This document shows, piece by piece, positions 48,322-59,600 of a stretch of DNA of 64,000 bases. Origin of the DNA: Zhengitettix transpicula (lineage: Eukaryota > Arthropoda > Insecta > Orthoptera > Tetrigidae); assembly GCA_037074705.1 (NCBI GenBank), contig CM073590.1:239849101-239913100 (forward strand), written 5' to 3'. How positions within the stretch are numbered: position 1 is the first letter of the stretch; each line of letters opens with the position of its first letter. The notes under the pieces were generated by a model. The model saw only the letters and a program-made list of their open reading frames with translations, had not been told where the DNA came from and ran no database searches. Position numbers and translations under genes: made by a program.

Positions 48322-48581
48322 ATGGCAAAGATGAAGAAGGGGCGGAAAATTACGGAGTGGAAGAATACCACAGTCAATATCAAACTTCCCATTGATAAAC
48401 AATCTGAAGTCTCCAAACATATAATCAGTTCTAAACATACATTTGTTTGGCAAAATGCTAAGATTTTAGACATTGACACCAGGTACAATTCCAGAGATGC
48501 TTCACATTAAATCAAACATCACAGCTATTAATGTACAAACAGACACTATGAAACTCAACAATTGCTATGATCCCTTATTGT
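48322..48581 (+). mobile_element. Penelope-like element remnant, C-terminus
   Basis: One frame has SKHIISSKHTFVWQNAKIL (part of 48394-48480), which fits the H....H.f.w.n.kil block after the GIY-YIG nuclease. After a frameshift near 48505 another frame reads NITAINVQTDTMKLNNCYD then PLLL (48515-48579), the AIN...D...L...Y end of Penelope-like proteins. The nuclease core is missing upstream. The dispersed GGATCCTTG tail family follows directly (48560-48775), which ties that family to Penelope-like elements. Confidence 0.65.
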
Positions 48582-48775
48582 TACCCCAACCCTTCGGCTC
48601 TCCCATTGTCGTTGCGTTTTCGTCCCTTTTGAGTTTTGTCAACTGACAAGTGCAGTTGTGTCGCTCTAGGCTCTTTTTAGCACCTCAGGAAAGGGGACAA
48701 GGATCCCAGAAACGTTGTGTGGTATTTATATTATATTCTACTCTGAATTGGCTATCTTTCTTATTCATTAAATGT
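48560..48775 (+). mobile_element. Penelope-type tail, in place after its ORF
   Basis: Continues from the Penelope C-terminus: CCCTTCGGCTCTCCCATTGT, AAGTGCAGTTGTGTCGCTCT, GGACAAGGATCCCAGAAACG, TTGTGTGGTATTTATAT. The first hammerhead box is mutated (CTCAGGA at 48684-48690); the second is intact. Confidence 0.6.
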
Positions 48776-48861
48776 CAGAGTAAGCTTTCTTATTAAGATT
48801 ATTCGGGTATTCCATTCTCTTTGAGTAGAAAATATTAGGGAAGATAGGAAAATACAAGCAA

Positions 48862-49402
48862 TGAAAAGCCAAGAAACAAGAAAAACAGAAAGAAAGAAAG
48901 AGTCAGGTCAAAGAGATAACGAGACTGATCGTTTAGAAAATCAGAAAAAAAAATGTAGAGATATACTTCAAGCGAAGAAGACAAACGAAACAAGAAAAAC
49001 AGAAAGAGAGGGGCAGTGTGCAAGTAAAAAGAGATGAGGTGAAAAATCGTCAGGAAATTCAGAGAAAGATGTAGAAAATCGAACGTTTCGAACTTAGTGT
49101 TAGAGAAGAAACTCTGTACGTCATCAGGGAGAGAATAACACTCAGACGCGCAACATAAGAGTCCAAACACTCATTAGAGAGGTAGATCTACTAAATTCGG
49201 CATGGTCCCAGTATATAAGGTCTGATTTCTACATCTTTCTGTGAACTTCCTGACGATGTCTTTCTGTTTTTCTCGTTTTCTTTGTCTTCTTCGCTTGGAG
49301 TTTCTCTATACATCTTTTTTTTTTCTCTGCTAGACCATCAGTCTCGTCATCTCTTTGACCTGCCTCTTTCTGTTTTTCTTATTTCTTGGCTTTTTATTCC
49401 TT
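48862..49402. repeat. 190-bp-arm palindrome with a hammerhead-like centre
   Basis: Left arm 48862-49079 and right arm 49221-49402 are reverse complements: AAAAGCCAAGAAACAAGAAA against the complement of TTTCTTATTTCTTGGCTTTT, and CAAGCGAAGAAGAC against GTCTTCTTCGCTTG. In the centre the minus strand reads CTGATGA (49127-49121) and GAAAC (49089-49085), both exact core boxes, 31 nt apart. The purine-rich strand gives spurious reading frames. Confidence 0.65.
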
Positions 49403-50968
49403 TTCTTTTTCGTTCTCACTTTTTCTACTCCAAGACAAATGGAATTCCCGAATAATCTCACCATGTTCAACGAATTTTGAAGTCCAGATTACGTAAATAA
49501 GCAGCGAGGAGGAAGGAAGAAGACACTGGACCGAAGTAAACAACCGTCGAGACTGGTCCAAACTGATGTCGTGGGCATTTATCGTCCACATGTCACACCA
49601 TTCTGAAGCCGTGAGAAATTTCGAGCAGTCTTTCAGTTCCAAGTCTCTCTTCTCTGTTCCAGGGTTAATGTCACTGTCTAGACTACGGACTACTTCTTCT
49701 GCGATTAGATCGGACAGGAACCCCTTTGAGCGGAGTGGCTCTCAGCTGGAAAGGGGAGACTGAGACAGAGAGAGAGCAGCAGACAGCAGCTCTTCAAGAT
49801 GACCGCCACTCCAGCCATAATTTACCGAGTGAGTGAGTCACACAGGGGGCAGGACACGGCCACCACCCAGATGCTTGTGCGAGGACCTCGAGCTTCGTCT
49901 GCTCATAACAGAAATTTATTAGCTTCTCCGAGGAATGCCAAGCTTCCCAGTAATTAGACAGAGTTATTGGAAGCTACGTGCTGCACGTTCTTGTCGACAA
50001 ACTCGCAAGTTCTTAACCACAACACTATCCATTTCTGGGGAGTTTAAATGAACGACAACAATCATTGCAACGCTTAACTTAGATTAAAAATAATCCACGA
50101 TTTATTTTTAAGTCTGCGGCTTATATTACGAATTTTAACTGGTATCTACCACTACTACTCCTTGGCTCGACTGCATCAGTGAGGAGCCTTGGACTACCGA
50201 GACGACTGCCAGACTTACATGACACATTCTGGATCATCAGTGACCACGTGGTCAGAGTCTCTATCCTCCATCAGTCTTAACACCCCCGTAGTTTTCGTGG
50301 CCAGAACGAGCACAGAACATCCATGCCCATGCCGGGATTCTGAGAATGACGCTGGCCAATACACCAGCTCCTATCTACTATATGGTTGGTTTTTTAATAA
50401 ATCCTGGCGAAATATTATTCATTTTTAACCACCTCGAATTTGTGTGTTGAATAGGAAAGGTGGACAACATTTCTTTGCGGGTTACCAATGGGCTCTACAA
50501 AGTGTCGACCTATGAGGCTCCAAATGTGTGTATGAGGTCAGCAGGAACAACACCAAACAAATTGGCCGGCAGACATACGCTTATTAAAGTATCACATTTG
50601 GACGGGAGTTTCCTTCAGGGCGTTTCAACTTTTAAATCGACCATGTAAAATCATGGGGGTGCAAGGGGAATCGTCTAATACCCAAACGCCAGCCTCACCT
50701 TCTCGTGGTGCAGCCCGTTCACGACAAACGAGGAAATGGCGACCGAGTGTTTGGCGGCATAACCAGACCATAATCATATTGATAGGAGGAAATGCCTACC
50801 AGTGGGTGAAAACACCAATCACCCAAGAGGTGGCACCCCCACCAAGGTACTCGGATTTCATGGGACAATCACCCGTGATATCTTAAATACACTAATGATT
50901 AAAAAAATACAAGTGAAACATAAAATCCTAGAACGTTGACAACTTTTGCTATAAAACGGCTTACGAAA
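49403..50968. other. No supported gene
   Basis: Short frames only. 50309-50370 holds a partial tRNA-derived SINE related to 22486-22552. Confidence 0.45.
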
Positions 50969-51138
50969 TTGGGTCCATGGAATGTTAGGACTTTTAGAGA
51001 GAGAGGGAGGACGCGAAGGAGTGGCAAGGCCTGGAAAGAAGTTAAAATGTTGGTAAAGAATAGAGTTAGGTGGAGATGTTTCACAGACGCCCTATGTTGC
51101 TAAAGGAACGAAAGGATATACTACTACTATGAAAAATA
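50969..51138 (+). mobile_element. LINE remnant, endonuclease start fused to C-terminus
   Basis: One frame reads LGPWNVRTFRERGRTRRSGK, then NRVRWRCFTDALCC, a stop, and RNERIYYYYEK. WNVRT is typical of the beginning of LINE endonuclease domains, and RVRW..FTDALC..RNE is typical of the C-terminal end. If both are right the middle of the element has been deleted. A tract of TACTAC follows as tail. Confidence 0.4.
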
Positions 51139-51834
51139 ATGAGGTGTGACGTCATAGGAATAATTCTATGTCTGAAACATTATGAGAGAGACTGTGATAT
51201 CACCAAAATATCAGAGCTCAGGTCCGTCCGCCATTGCAAATGAACTGACAACTCGTCAGGAGAATTTCAGAAACTGCGGAGGAGCGAGAACTTCACGCTA
51301 TAAATCTTCAGCGAAATTTGTTTTTATTTCCAGTAGAAAAATTTAGCTCCGAAGTTTTTGGATCGTTTCTAGTTATAATGTAAGGGAGTGAGATTCTCGT
51401 GTGTTAAGGCAAGCGGCATGGTGGATTGTCCACGTCGATCAATATTGATATGAGGAGTTACCCAAGGCAGATGTAGCACATGTTACCCTATCAGTTGTTA
51501 CCATCCGAGTCCCGAAAGTAGGCTAATAAGCGAAGCGGCCCAGGTGCGGGCCAGACCCACTTTCCGAAGCTCAAGCCTATAAATAAAACTCGTCAGAGGC
51601 CTGTCAAGGACGGACGCCCTTCCAGATGGCTGCCCACGGGCAAAAAAGGACCGCCCATCTCTTGCCCTGGAGGACCCACAGCTAAATTTGGCGAACCGGT
51701 CCGGTCCCGTCACGTTAAAGAGGGTGTGTGTGTGTGAGAGAGAGTCTCTCAAATGAAATGATGTAACTGGATATGCCTAGGCTACACGACGGAGGCGATC
51801 CTCTGAAAGGGAATTGTCATCCACAGTTCCGCGA

Positions 51835-51905
51835 CATTAAGGTACTAGGGGGAAATGTGGGAATCAAACCGCAGACCATCAGGCTGTCGCACTTAATTAG
51901 ACACC
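51835..51905 (-). mobile_element. tRNA-derived SINE head
   Basis: Minus strand: CGTGGTGTCTAATTAAGTGC, CGACAGCCTGATGGTC, then GCGGTTTGATTCCCAC, a B-box match. The A box is degenerate. Confidence 0.45.
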
Positions 51906-52254
51906 ACGGTCAAGCTTGATGCTGCATCACGCAGCGGGAATAGGAAAATGCAGCCCTGCAAATTAATCGTTCTCATGACCACGTTAGCTCCTAAGTCTAC
52001 ATTACCCCAATCATTGTCTAGTATTAACATCGTGCAAGAACTAAGAATTGTACAGAAACGCATAAATAAATATAAAAACGGGGCAAAACACATTTTTACT
52101 AGAGTATTACATCGAGATTTGGGTCAATATCTTCAGCCTGTGTCAAGTTTGAAGAATGCTAGGCTCGAATCGGATATTCCGACTGTCAATTACTGTTTTA
52201 TAGACGTTCGCTCACCTAATATTGGACGTGTCTAGGCCATCAACCAATCTTTTC

Positions 52255-52745
52255 TTCTTTTAAGGTGTAGACAGGCTATGTATACGGTAATTCACGATAG
52301 TGACAACTCCCCTCTTGTAGCATAGGATAAGGAGTGAAACGGGGGCGATGCGGAAAGGGGTTAACTAGGGCCCCCGGGTTATGGTTTAAGGATCCTACCC
52401 GGCACTTCGCCTAAAAGTAATGCAGGGAAAACCCTAGATAAACCTGCATCAGGTAGGTCGAGCATTTGGTACTTCCGATGGCGGGAGAGGAGGTTGCAGT
52501 GGGGTTGCAGCTTTCCTCTTGCCGTATCTTGACCATTTTAGGAGGCAGCTGGCCGACTATTCCAATAGGAATAGCGGACAACTCTTACCGTATGCCCAAG
52601 GTCTGCGACCAGGAACATACACCTCTCAAAACAGGCTGAGGTGCGTCGGTATGTGGGAACCTTATTCAAAAAACCAGAGAGAGGGGAAGGCCTCCTCCAG
52701 AGCTCTCTGGGAAGGTTCACCGGCGAGAGAATGCTCTCACAGGCT
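52255..52745 (-). repeat. Family C repeat, full reverse copy
   Basis: Reverse full copy: AGACAGGCT... hairpin region at about 52425-52455, ...GGAGGCAGCTGGCCGACTAT... and GGTTCACCGGCGAGAGAATG at the far end. Stop-free stretches here are by-products. Confidence 0.6.
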
Positions 52746-54832
52746 TCCTCTTTGCATCAACCAATCTCCGACACATTCTCGTAACGCACTGAGTAGCAAT
52801 CCTGACTGTGAATACAGTGGTTTCTCACTATCACCATGCATTACACAACTTTCCTTGTTATTTCTCAACTCACTGCCCCCTCCTCCCACATTAGTTTACA
52901 TAGATTAAGACTATCAGGCTATGATTCTGTTTTATATTAGGTTGCTTAAGTTGGCTTCATTGACGAACTTCAGCATCCCTTAAGATCGTCGTCTCCGTTG
53001 TCCGATAGTTGAAAATTGCCCTAGATGCTGTTTCTCGTTGTTGAGTCAGACTCGCAGCTCTGCTTTGTGGTTAATTTCTCGTTGCAGTGGTGACTCTCTT
53101 CTGGAAAATATATAATTGTGGGTTAATTTTGTATACACGGCACAGGTTTACTTGGTTTCTTCGGTTTAGTTGTTCAGGAAAGTTTTCTTCGTTGAATGCT
53201 GTGATTTTTTTGTACATGCTGATACATTAATGGTCTCGAGGCATTTCTTTGTCCAGAACTCTGCGATTTTCTTATAGCAGATTTTTAAACAGTCTTGACT
53301 GTTTCTTCTACTGATCTCGTTGACTTTTAAGATGTTTTTGTTGAGGATTAGGTAAGTCCATTGTCGGGAGCTCCAGCTGTAGTTGTTTGATCAGGGTGAG
53401 TAGGTTGCTGTAGTTTGTTGCTCCTGATGCCTGGTGCTGCTGTTTAGGGGATGTGTTAAGGTTCATCCTACACGAGAACTCACTCTTGTTTTCCCTTTCA
53501 AATATCAGTGTTTGTGTCCATATGAAGTTCAATATTCTATATTTATAAACTTTCCTTTCTTTTCAGGTATTTGAAACTGTCCATTTACAAATCGATGAGG
53601 TACAGAAAACGTTTGGTCGATAATCGAACGCATAAACTGAAGCCAGTCACCGCGATGATTCATTTCTGTTGAATCGTGTTCTTATAATATCCCACATGCG
53701 TCTCTCTCTCTGTCTTGCTGCCGGCCTCCGCTCTGCTGCAAGAGTTACGTAAACGTGGGCAGTGTTCCACCAGTGCGCTTATTTGTCTTGGAATCTTCAA
53801 GGAAGGTTTCCTGTCCTGCCTGGCAGTCTGGTTCAACGAACGCTGCCTGGTTGGTATTGGCCACGAAGGTTGCGAGTGACGTCACGACCGAGACCGCCAG
53901 ACAGGGAAAGGAAAAACACTTGTAAATAAATAGAGGCGAGGACGTGGGAACAAGTAAGCAGACCTGCTGAGATAAGAACGTGCCTCGATGCTCAACTGCC
54001 GCACTCGCGCTTTCTCCGACCATTTATCTCGCAGCCTCTTCCACGTTTCAGGCTTGAGTCCTTCCGCGTGGACACACACAACGAACGTCGCGGAACTCGG
54101 AAGCGGGCGGCTGGCGCACGACTTCTGTAGTTGCGGCGGTCCTTGTCAGAAAATTTCCATCCTGAGACACGCCAACTCCGCCCGCAACTCCAACTTTAAA
54201 ATTTACTTAAATTTTCAGTAACATTTTCTTTCCGAAATTTTGCATCACCAAGAACTTAATCCGGTTGTACGTATGTATATATCGATAAAATGAAAATAAT
54301 ATTCAATATTAAAAAATAAATTATGAAAGAAAGTTAAATGTGAAATATAGCCAAGAATTTCCACGACACTTTATTTCTCCATCTAGACAGAACTCAGAAT
54401 GTAAATAATAGGAGAATCGCGAGATTTTTTTTATATAACCACAATGTTTATTATTTCATTCTCAACGAAGTTTGACACTGTAGGGTAAGTTACGAATTAG
54501 TTTTCAGATTTATTTTTAGATCGAAAATACAAGAATCTCGCAAATAATTATTTAGAGAACATAATTGAGAAACTGTTTACAAATATAAGTCAATAAGAAT
54601 GGTGAAAAAGAGAAAATAAGAGAATAAAACATAGGAAAACTAGGGTAAACAACTAATTTAAAGAACACAGAGAATGTGGCCCACTAACTAAAAGTATGAT
54701 ACTACTCAACAGACCACAAATAAAGTAAATGCAGGGTGAGAAATTAATGAATGACCTCATACAATATTTGTCTGAGAAGATAATGTAGAATGTGAAAGAT
54801 TTTTAATGGTAATAAATTATTAATAAAAAAAG
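52746..54832. other. No supported gene; GC-rich block at 53700-54190
   Basis: The GC-rich block holds a TGACGTCA (53877). No conserved coding pattern on either strand. Confidence 0.45.
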
Positions 54833-54975
54833 ATTGTCAAATACAGACAAAAGAAGTGATAATATAAATACCACACAACGTTTCCGGGATCCTTGTTCCC
54901 TTTCGTCAGGTGCTAAGAAGAGCCTAGAGCGACACAACAGCACTGGTCAGTTGACAAAACTCAAAAGCAAAAATA
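54833..54975 (-). mobile_element. Penelope-type tail with intact hammerhead-like core
   Basis: Minus-strand copy: CTGACGA (54909-54903), GGGAACAAGGATCCC, GGAAAC. Plus-strand marker AGGTGCTAAGAAGAGCCTAG at 54908. Confidence 0.5.
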
Positions 54976-55644
54976 AATTATACATAATAGTACCAGCCAC
55001 ACGGTTACATAAATCTACATAATTAATTGTTGCAATATAAACATGTAAACCCAATACTGTGCAATTAATAAACCATAGATACAAGTAATGTCGTTTCTTT
55101 CTTTTACAAATATGTGAACGTAACCTCGGTTAAAGAAAATTATTTAAATAGGAATAGTGAGGTGACTAAATGTCAATACAATTCTCTATACAAAAATTAG
55201 TATTGTATATTATTACTGTAACACATTATTATAGTTAGCAATTGACTTCTTCCAAATATTTTGTTGTACAATTCACGGAAATAAATAAATTATTATCAAC
55301 ATTACGTTTCGAGAGGATTGAATATATTTTTATTGACACCTTTCAATAAGCCACAATACGAGGAAGATTCGGGAAAAATTGAAGATAATTATTTATTCAG
55401 TAATTTACAATAAATAGCGCACACATTTACTGAATAAGTGCAAGAAGGAAATGGAGAAAAAAAATTCCTGCTGTTGCCAGATTTCTTTCGGGTATTCCGT
55501 GGAATGTTTCTCGACCCATTGTTCTTCATTATTTATAATCATACAGAATTAAATGCCGGAGTAAAATCTGTGTCACTGTCAAAAAACAAAAAACACTTCA
55601 GAAAAAGTATTCGGGGAACTTTAATGGCCCCGTCGTTAGGTTAA

Positions 55645-55740
55645 TCTGTATGTATTTATTTAATCTACAAATGGGCAGTTTTCCCCCGGTGGCAGATGCA
55701 TGAAGTTACAATTAAATAAAAGAAGTTACAATGAAAGAAA
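55645..55740 (+). repeat. Dispersed repeat D
   Basis: Second copy, about 80-85% like 20964-21060 by eye: TTTAATCTACAAATGGGCAG and GTGGCAGATGCATGAAGTTA. Confidence 0.5.
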
Positions 55741-55819
55741 TTAGAGTAAATTAACATAATTATTTTAAAATATAGGCTAGGTTTAGGGACATTATTTCAA
55801 CTATAAATACATGCAAAGC

Positions 55820-56047
55820 CAATTCAGACAAAAAAAAAGGGTAATATAAATACCTGGGATCCTTGTTCGTTTCGTCAGGTGCTAAGAAGAAGAAGAGCCT
55901 AGAGCGACACAACTGCACTAGTCAGACTTTTGAGTGTGTTGTCAAGTGACCAGTGCAGTTGTGTCGCTCTAGGCTCTTCTTCTTAGCACCTGACGAAACG
56001 AAGAAGGATCCCAGGTATTTATATTACCCTTTATTTGTCTGAATTTG
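55820..56047. mobile_element. Palindromic pair of Penelope-type tails sharing a deletion
   Basis: Arms 55820-55925 and 55937-56047 are inverted. Both lack the segment between ATACC and TGGGATCC that carries GAAACGTTGTGT in other copies, and both have an extra GAA repeat after GCTAAGAAG. The CTGACGA box is present in each (55878-55872 minus; 55990-55996 plus). Confidence 0.65.
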
Positions 56048-56089
56048 CTATCTTTCTTATTCATTATTTTCAATCAGACGTAATTTTTT

Positions 56090-58330
56090 TTTCCTTTTTA
56101 TAAATACAAGTGTATAGAATTAATTTAATTTAATTAAACGTTAATTATGAAAAAGTTAAAGAAAGAATTAATATCGTACTGGCCTGAAAAGAAGAAAATA
56201 GAGATTAATTATGTAATGCAATAATTGTAATCTAATCTGTAGTTGATCATGGAGAAAATAAAAGCTCCATAAATCAGAATATTTCTTTCTCTGTCAATAC
56301 ATAATTTACAGGGTGAAATTATCAAGGATTTTTTCTTTTGATCCCTTGAATCGGTCGACTGTTTCCCCGTTCCTGGTTTCCTCCCGCAGGACCTGAGTCA
56401 GTCGATCTTCGTGCCCAATGATGGCTCCAGGAAAGCCGCGCGCGTGTGTGTGTGTGTGTGTGTGCTTGCCGAGGCGTGTTCGATATATCCCGCACAGTTC
56501 TGTGCAGGGAAAATGTATTACATAACGAAACCTGTTCCAGATCTCGTTTCTGACAAGTTGTTTTTTATTCGCCCGTATCGGACAAGCTCGTTGTGTGTCA
56601 AAAGATTCGTCCCGAGCATCCACACACACACAACACTGTTGCATTCACGATCTCACACATGACGGTGACATCTGCCACGACTCAACCCTGAACCTCTGAT
56701 TTTCTTTCTTTTGTTGGGGGGGCGGGGCCGCTAAACATCCTTCGCTAAACATTTTTGAGTCGGCAACGTTCTCTTAGCGATTGGCCAAAATAGAATATCT
56801 AATCCGTTCGGAGAACACGGCCTACTTTGTGGAACCATCTGTTAAAATATTTGCTTCATCTGCTCGAATGCTGATGTTGGGAAAGGCACACACACACACA
56901 CACATGTGGGCGAGCAATCGTTGCTCAGTTGATGATCAACTTTATAACGTTGTTCAGAACTCGTCAACACCTTTAGGAGATGACGTCACGCTGTACTCAA
57001 GTCCGCCATTCACATTAACTATTCCTTTCTTCACTATTTAATTTTTCTACGACTTTGTTACATGGTTACCATTATGACGTATTCAGCGGAAGGGTACCGA
57101 CGTTGGAGACATCAAAAATACTAACCAGATGAATTTCGACACTAATATAAAAATATTGAAATAGTCGAAGACTAAGAAAACTTTTTCGTATAAGGATTGA
57201 CCGCTGGAACATTCCCTTCGAGTATCTAAAATGACAATGGCAGGATTAGTTCAAAGATGATATTTTTCGGGTGTTGCATTGTCTGATTTTTTGTTGTTGC
57301 AGAAAACGTTCAGAATAAGGTTATGAAAATATTAAGCGGAAAAGGAATTGGAAACCAAGGAAAATAAATTACGTCACATTAAGTGCTTTCGAAGTTTGTT
57401 AACCAGCGACATAAAAACCAAAGAGATACACGAAGAAAAAGGTGTTTGCTATCAAGCAAAATGAACTGGTGATTGGAAACTTGCAAACAGAGATACTGTA
57501 AGCTTTCAAATGCGTAAGAAGAATGGGGGAAAAAAATATAAGTGAAAAGACGTATTACAAATGAAGAGTAAAAGAAATGCGATTAATATCCCTTCTAGAA
57601 CTGAAACTTATATGACCTGAGGAGAACCTGTTAAACTGTAGTGGTACCTGCAAAGAGGAGAAGTACATTTTCAGAAAAAGTCCTAGGACCTGCCGCGAGA
57701 CAGAATACCCTAATAATAAAATAGTACTTAATGGGTGCCGAGAATGAGTATGTGAGAGATTTTTTGCAAGAAGAGACAGTCACCATCAGGTTGGAGGAAG
57801 TAGGTCCGTGCCCTACAGAGCTAGGGACAGTAATGTTTATGCTCTGAAGAGTTTCGCCTCTTCTCCGAAGACGACACACTTTTTTTTACCTCTCGTTCTA
57901 TCATAACCTATAACAAACATTTTACTCCCTCTCCATCATCCTTTTCCTGATCACCTTTACTTCTTAGATTCTGTCCCCACCGACCTCCTGTAAAAATATA
58001 AATAACTTTACACAATTCGGATATTTAATATATTTAAGGACAACACGAGCATGGACCTATCGATGAAAAATTGAGCTAATAACAAGAGGTCTGAAAAAAT
58101 ATTCCAGTTGCATGGGACATTTTTGCTGAATAATATATTTTAAAGGCAGAAGATTCTAAAAATGACTTCCAAAATAATCCCATCACGTGTAGGTTTTTAT
58201 AGCAAAATAAAAACACATATTTATTATGTTGACCTAAATCTATTATATTTTCGTACAACTAATCAAAAAATTAATAAATAAATAAACATCCCCCAATTAT
58301 AAGTCAGAAAAAAAAAATTATTAATGCAAA
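56090..58330. other. No supported gene
   Basis: Contains GT and CA runs and a TGACGTCA at 56981. 57280-57620 is purine-rich on the plus strand with short, broken frames. Confidence 0.45.
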
Positions 58331-58338
58331 ATTAAACA

Positions 58339-58371
58339 ACGTTTCGTCGTTTAATAGGCGACCTCATCAGG
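58339..58371 (-). ncRNA. Hammerhead-like core, CTGATGAG type
   Basis: Minus strand: CCTGATGAGGTCG, 9-nt loop, CGACGAAACGTTG (58371-58339). GTCG/CGAC gives a 4-bp helix II between exact CTGATGA and GAAAC boxes. A GTA lies 15 nt before CTGATGA and could be the cleavage triplet, but helix I is weak. No coding remnant of its element is visible nearby. Confidence 0.5.
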
Positions 58372-58539
58372 TTCAAGGTTAAATCTACAAAAATTAGCTG
58401 ATGTTTATTTTTTAGAAGCTTTCTCAATATTCAGAATATATATTTATATATATCATTAATCATAAAATTGTTTCTGATATTTATACCCAATTTTCGGTCT
58501 ACTTTTCTTTCATGAGAAACATTTTCTCAATTATTGTTA

Positions 58540-58785
58540 TGATCCCTTATTACACTAAACCTTCTGTTTTCCCATTGTCGTTGCTCCCTTATTGTTAGGC
58601 TAACCCTTCGGCTCTCCCATTGTCGTTGCGTTTTCGTCGCTTTGGAGTTTTGTCAACAGACGAGTGCAGTTGTGTCGCTCTAGGCTCTTCTTCGCACCTG
58701 ACGAAACGAACAAGGGTCGCAGAAACGTTGTGTGGTATTTATATTACCCTTTTTGTCTGAATTGTATATCTTTCTTATTCATGTC
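58540..58785 (+). mobile_element. Penelope-type tail with intact hammerhead-like core
   Basis: Same layout as 48560-48775, with a partial internal duplication of CTCCCATTGTCGTTG. Core boxes CTGACGA (58698-58704) and GAAAC (58722-58726). Confidence 0.55.
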
Positions 58786-58884
58786 AAAGAATTATCCAAT
58801 GACGCTGTAGATATTTAATTTCCTGAAGAATCGTAGCATTAATAGTTTTTGTTTCCTAGTAACTCAGACAACACGCTCAACCTC

Positions 58885-59600
58885 AGCACCTTCGGAAGGG
58901 CGTGGGACAAGTACCCAATGCCCGACTTAACTGATGCAGGTTTTCTAGGGTTTGTCCTGCATTAATTTTAGGCGAATGCTGGGTAGGATACTTAAAATAT
59001 AGCCCGGGGGCCGTAGTTATCCTTGGCTGCCTTCCTCTATCCTTCCGCATCCCCCCTTTCAAATCCCTTTCTATGCTATTAAACAGGGAGTTGCCACCAC
59101 GTGGATTACCCTCATGTAGCCTATTGCCCTAAAAACATGAAGGAACCCTGTGACAGCATTCTCTCGCAGGTGAACCTTCCAAGAGAGCTCTGGAGGAGGC
59201 TACCTTTCGGGATGCCTTCACATCTCTCTGGTTTTTTGATCCAAGGTTCCCAAAGGCCGAGGCACTTCGGCTTGTTTTGAGAGGTGAATGTTCCGGGATC
59301 GCAGACCTTGGGCATACAGTAAGAGTATTGGAAGAGTCGGCTAGCTGCCTCCTAACTGGTAGGTCAAGGCAATGCTAAGGGGAAAACTGCGTCCATCAGC
59401 GTCATCGGAAGGGCGTGGGACAAGTACCAAATGCTCGACCTACCTGATGCATGTTTTTATAGGATTTGTCCTGTATCCTGTATCACCATTGCCCGAAGGC
59501 CCTAGTTAAGCCTTGGCTACCCTCCTCTACCTTTCCGCATCCCCCCTTTCACTCCTTTTCCTATGCTATCAGAGCGGAGTTGCCTGTCTACACCTTCTTC
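58885..59600 (+). repeat. Family C dimer: distal half plus full copy
   Basis: A distal half (58890-59135, hairpin weakened) is followed by a full copy (59138-59600) with GGCATACAGTAAGAGTATTG, AAGGGCGTGGGACAAGTACC and GCCTTGGCTACCCTCCTCTA. Same order as at 25165-25935. Confidence 0.6.

Noticed and set aside
48835..49170. Phe/Leu-rich minus-strand frame like a membrane protein
   Set aside because: Caused by the purine-rich arm of the palindrome at 48862-49402.
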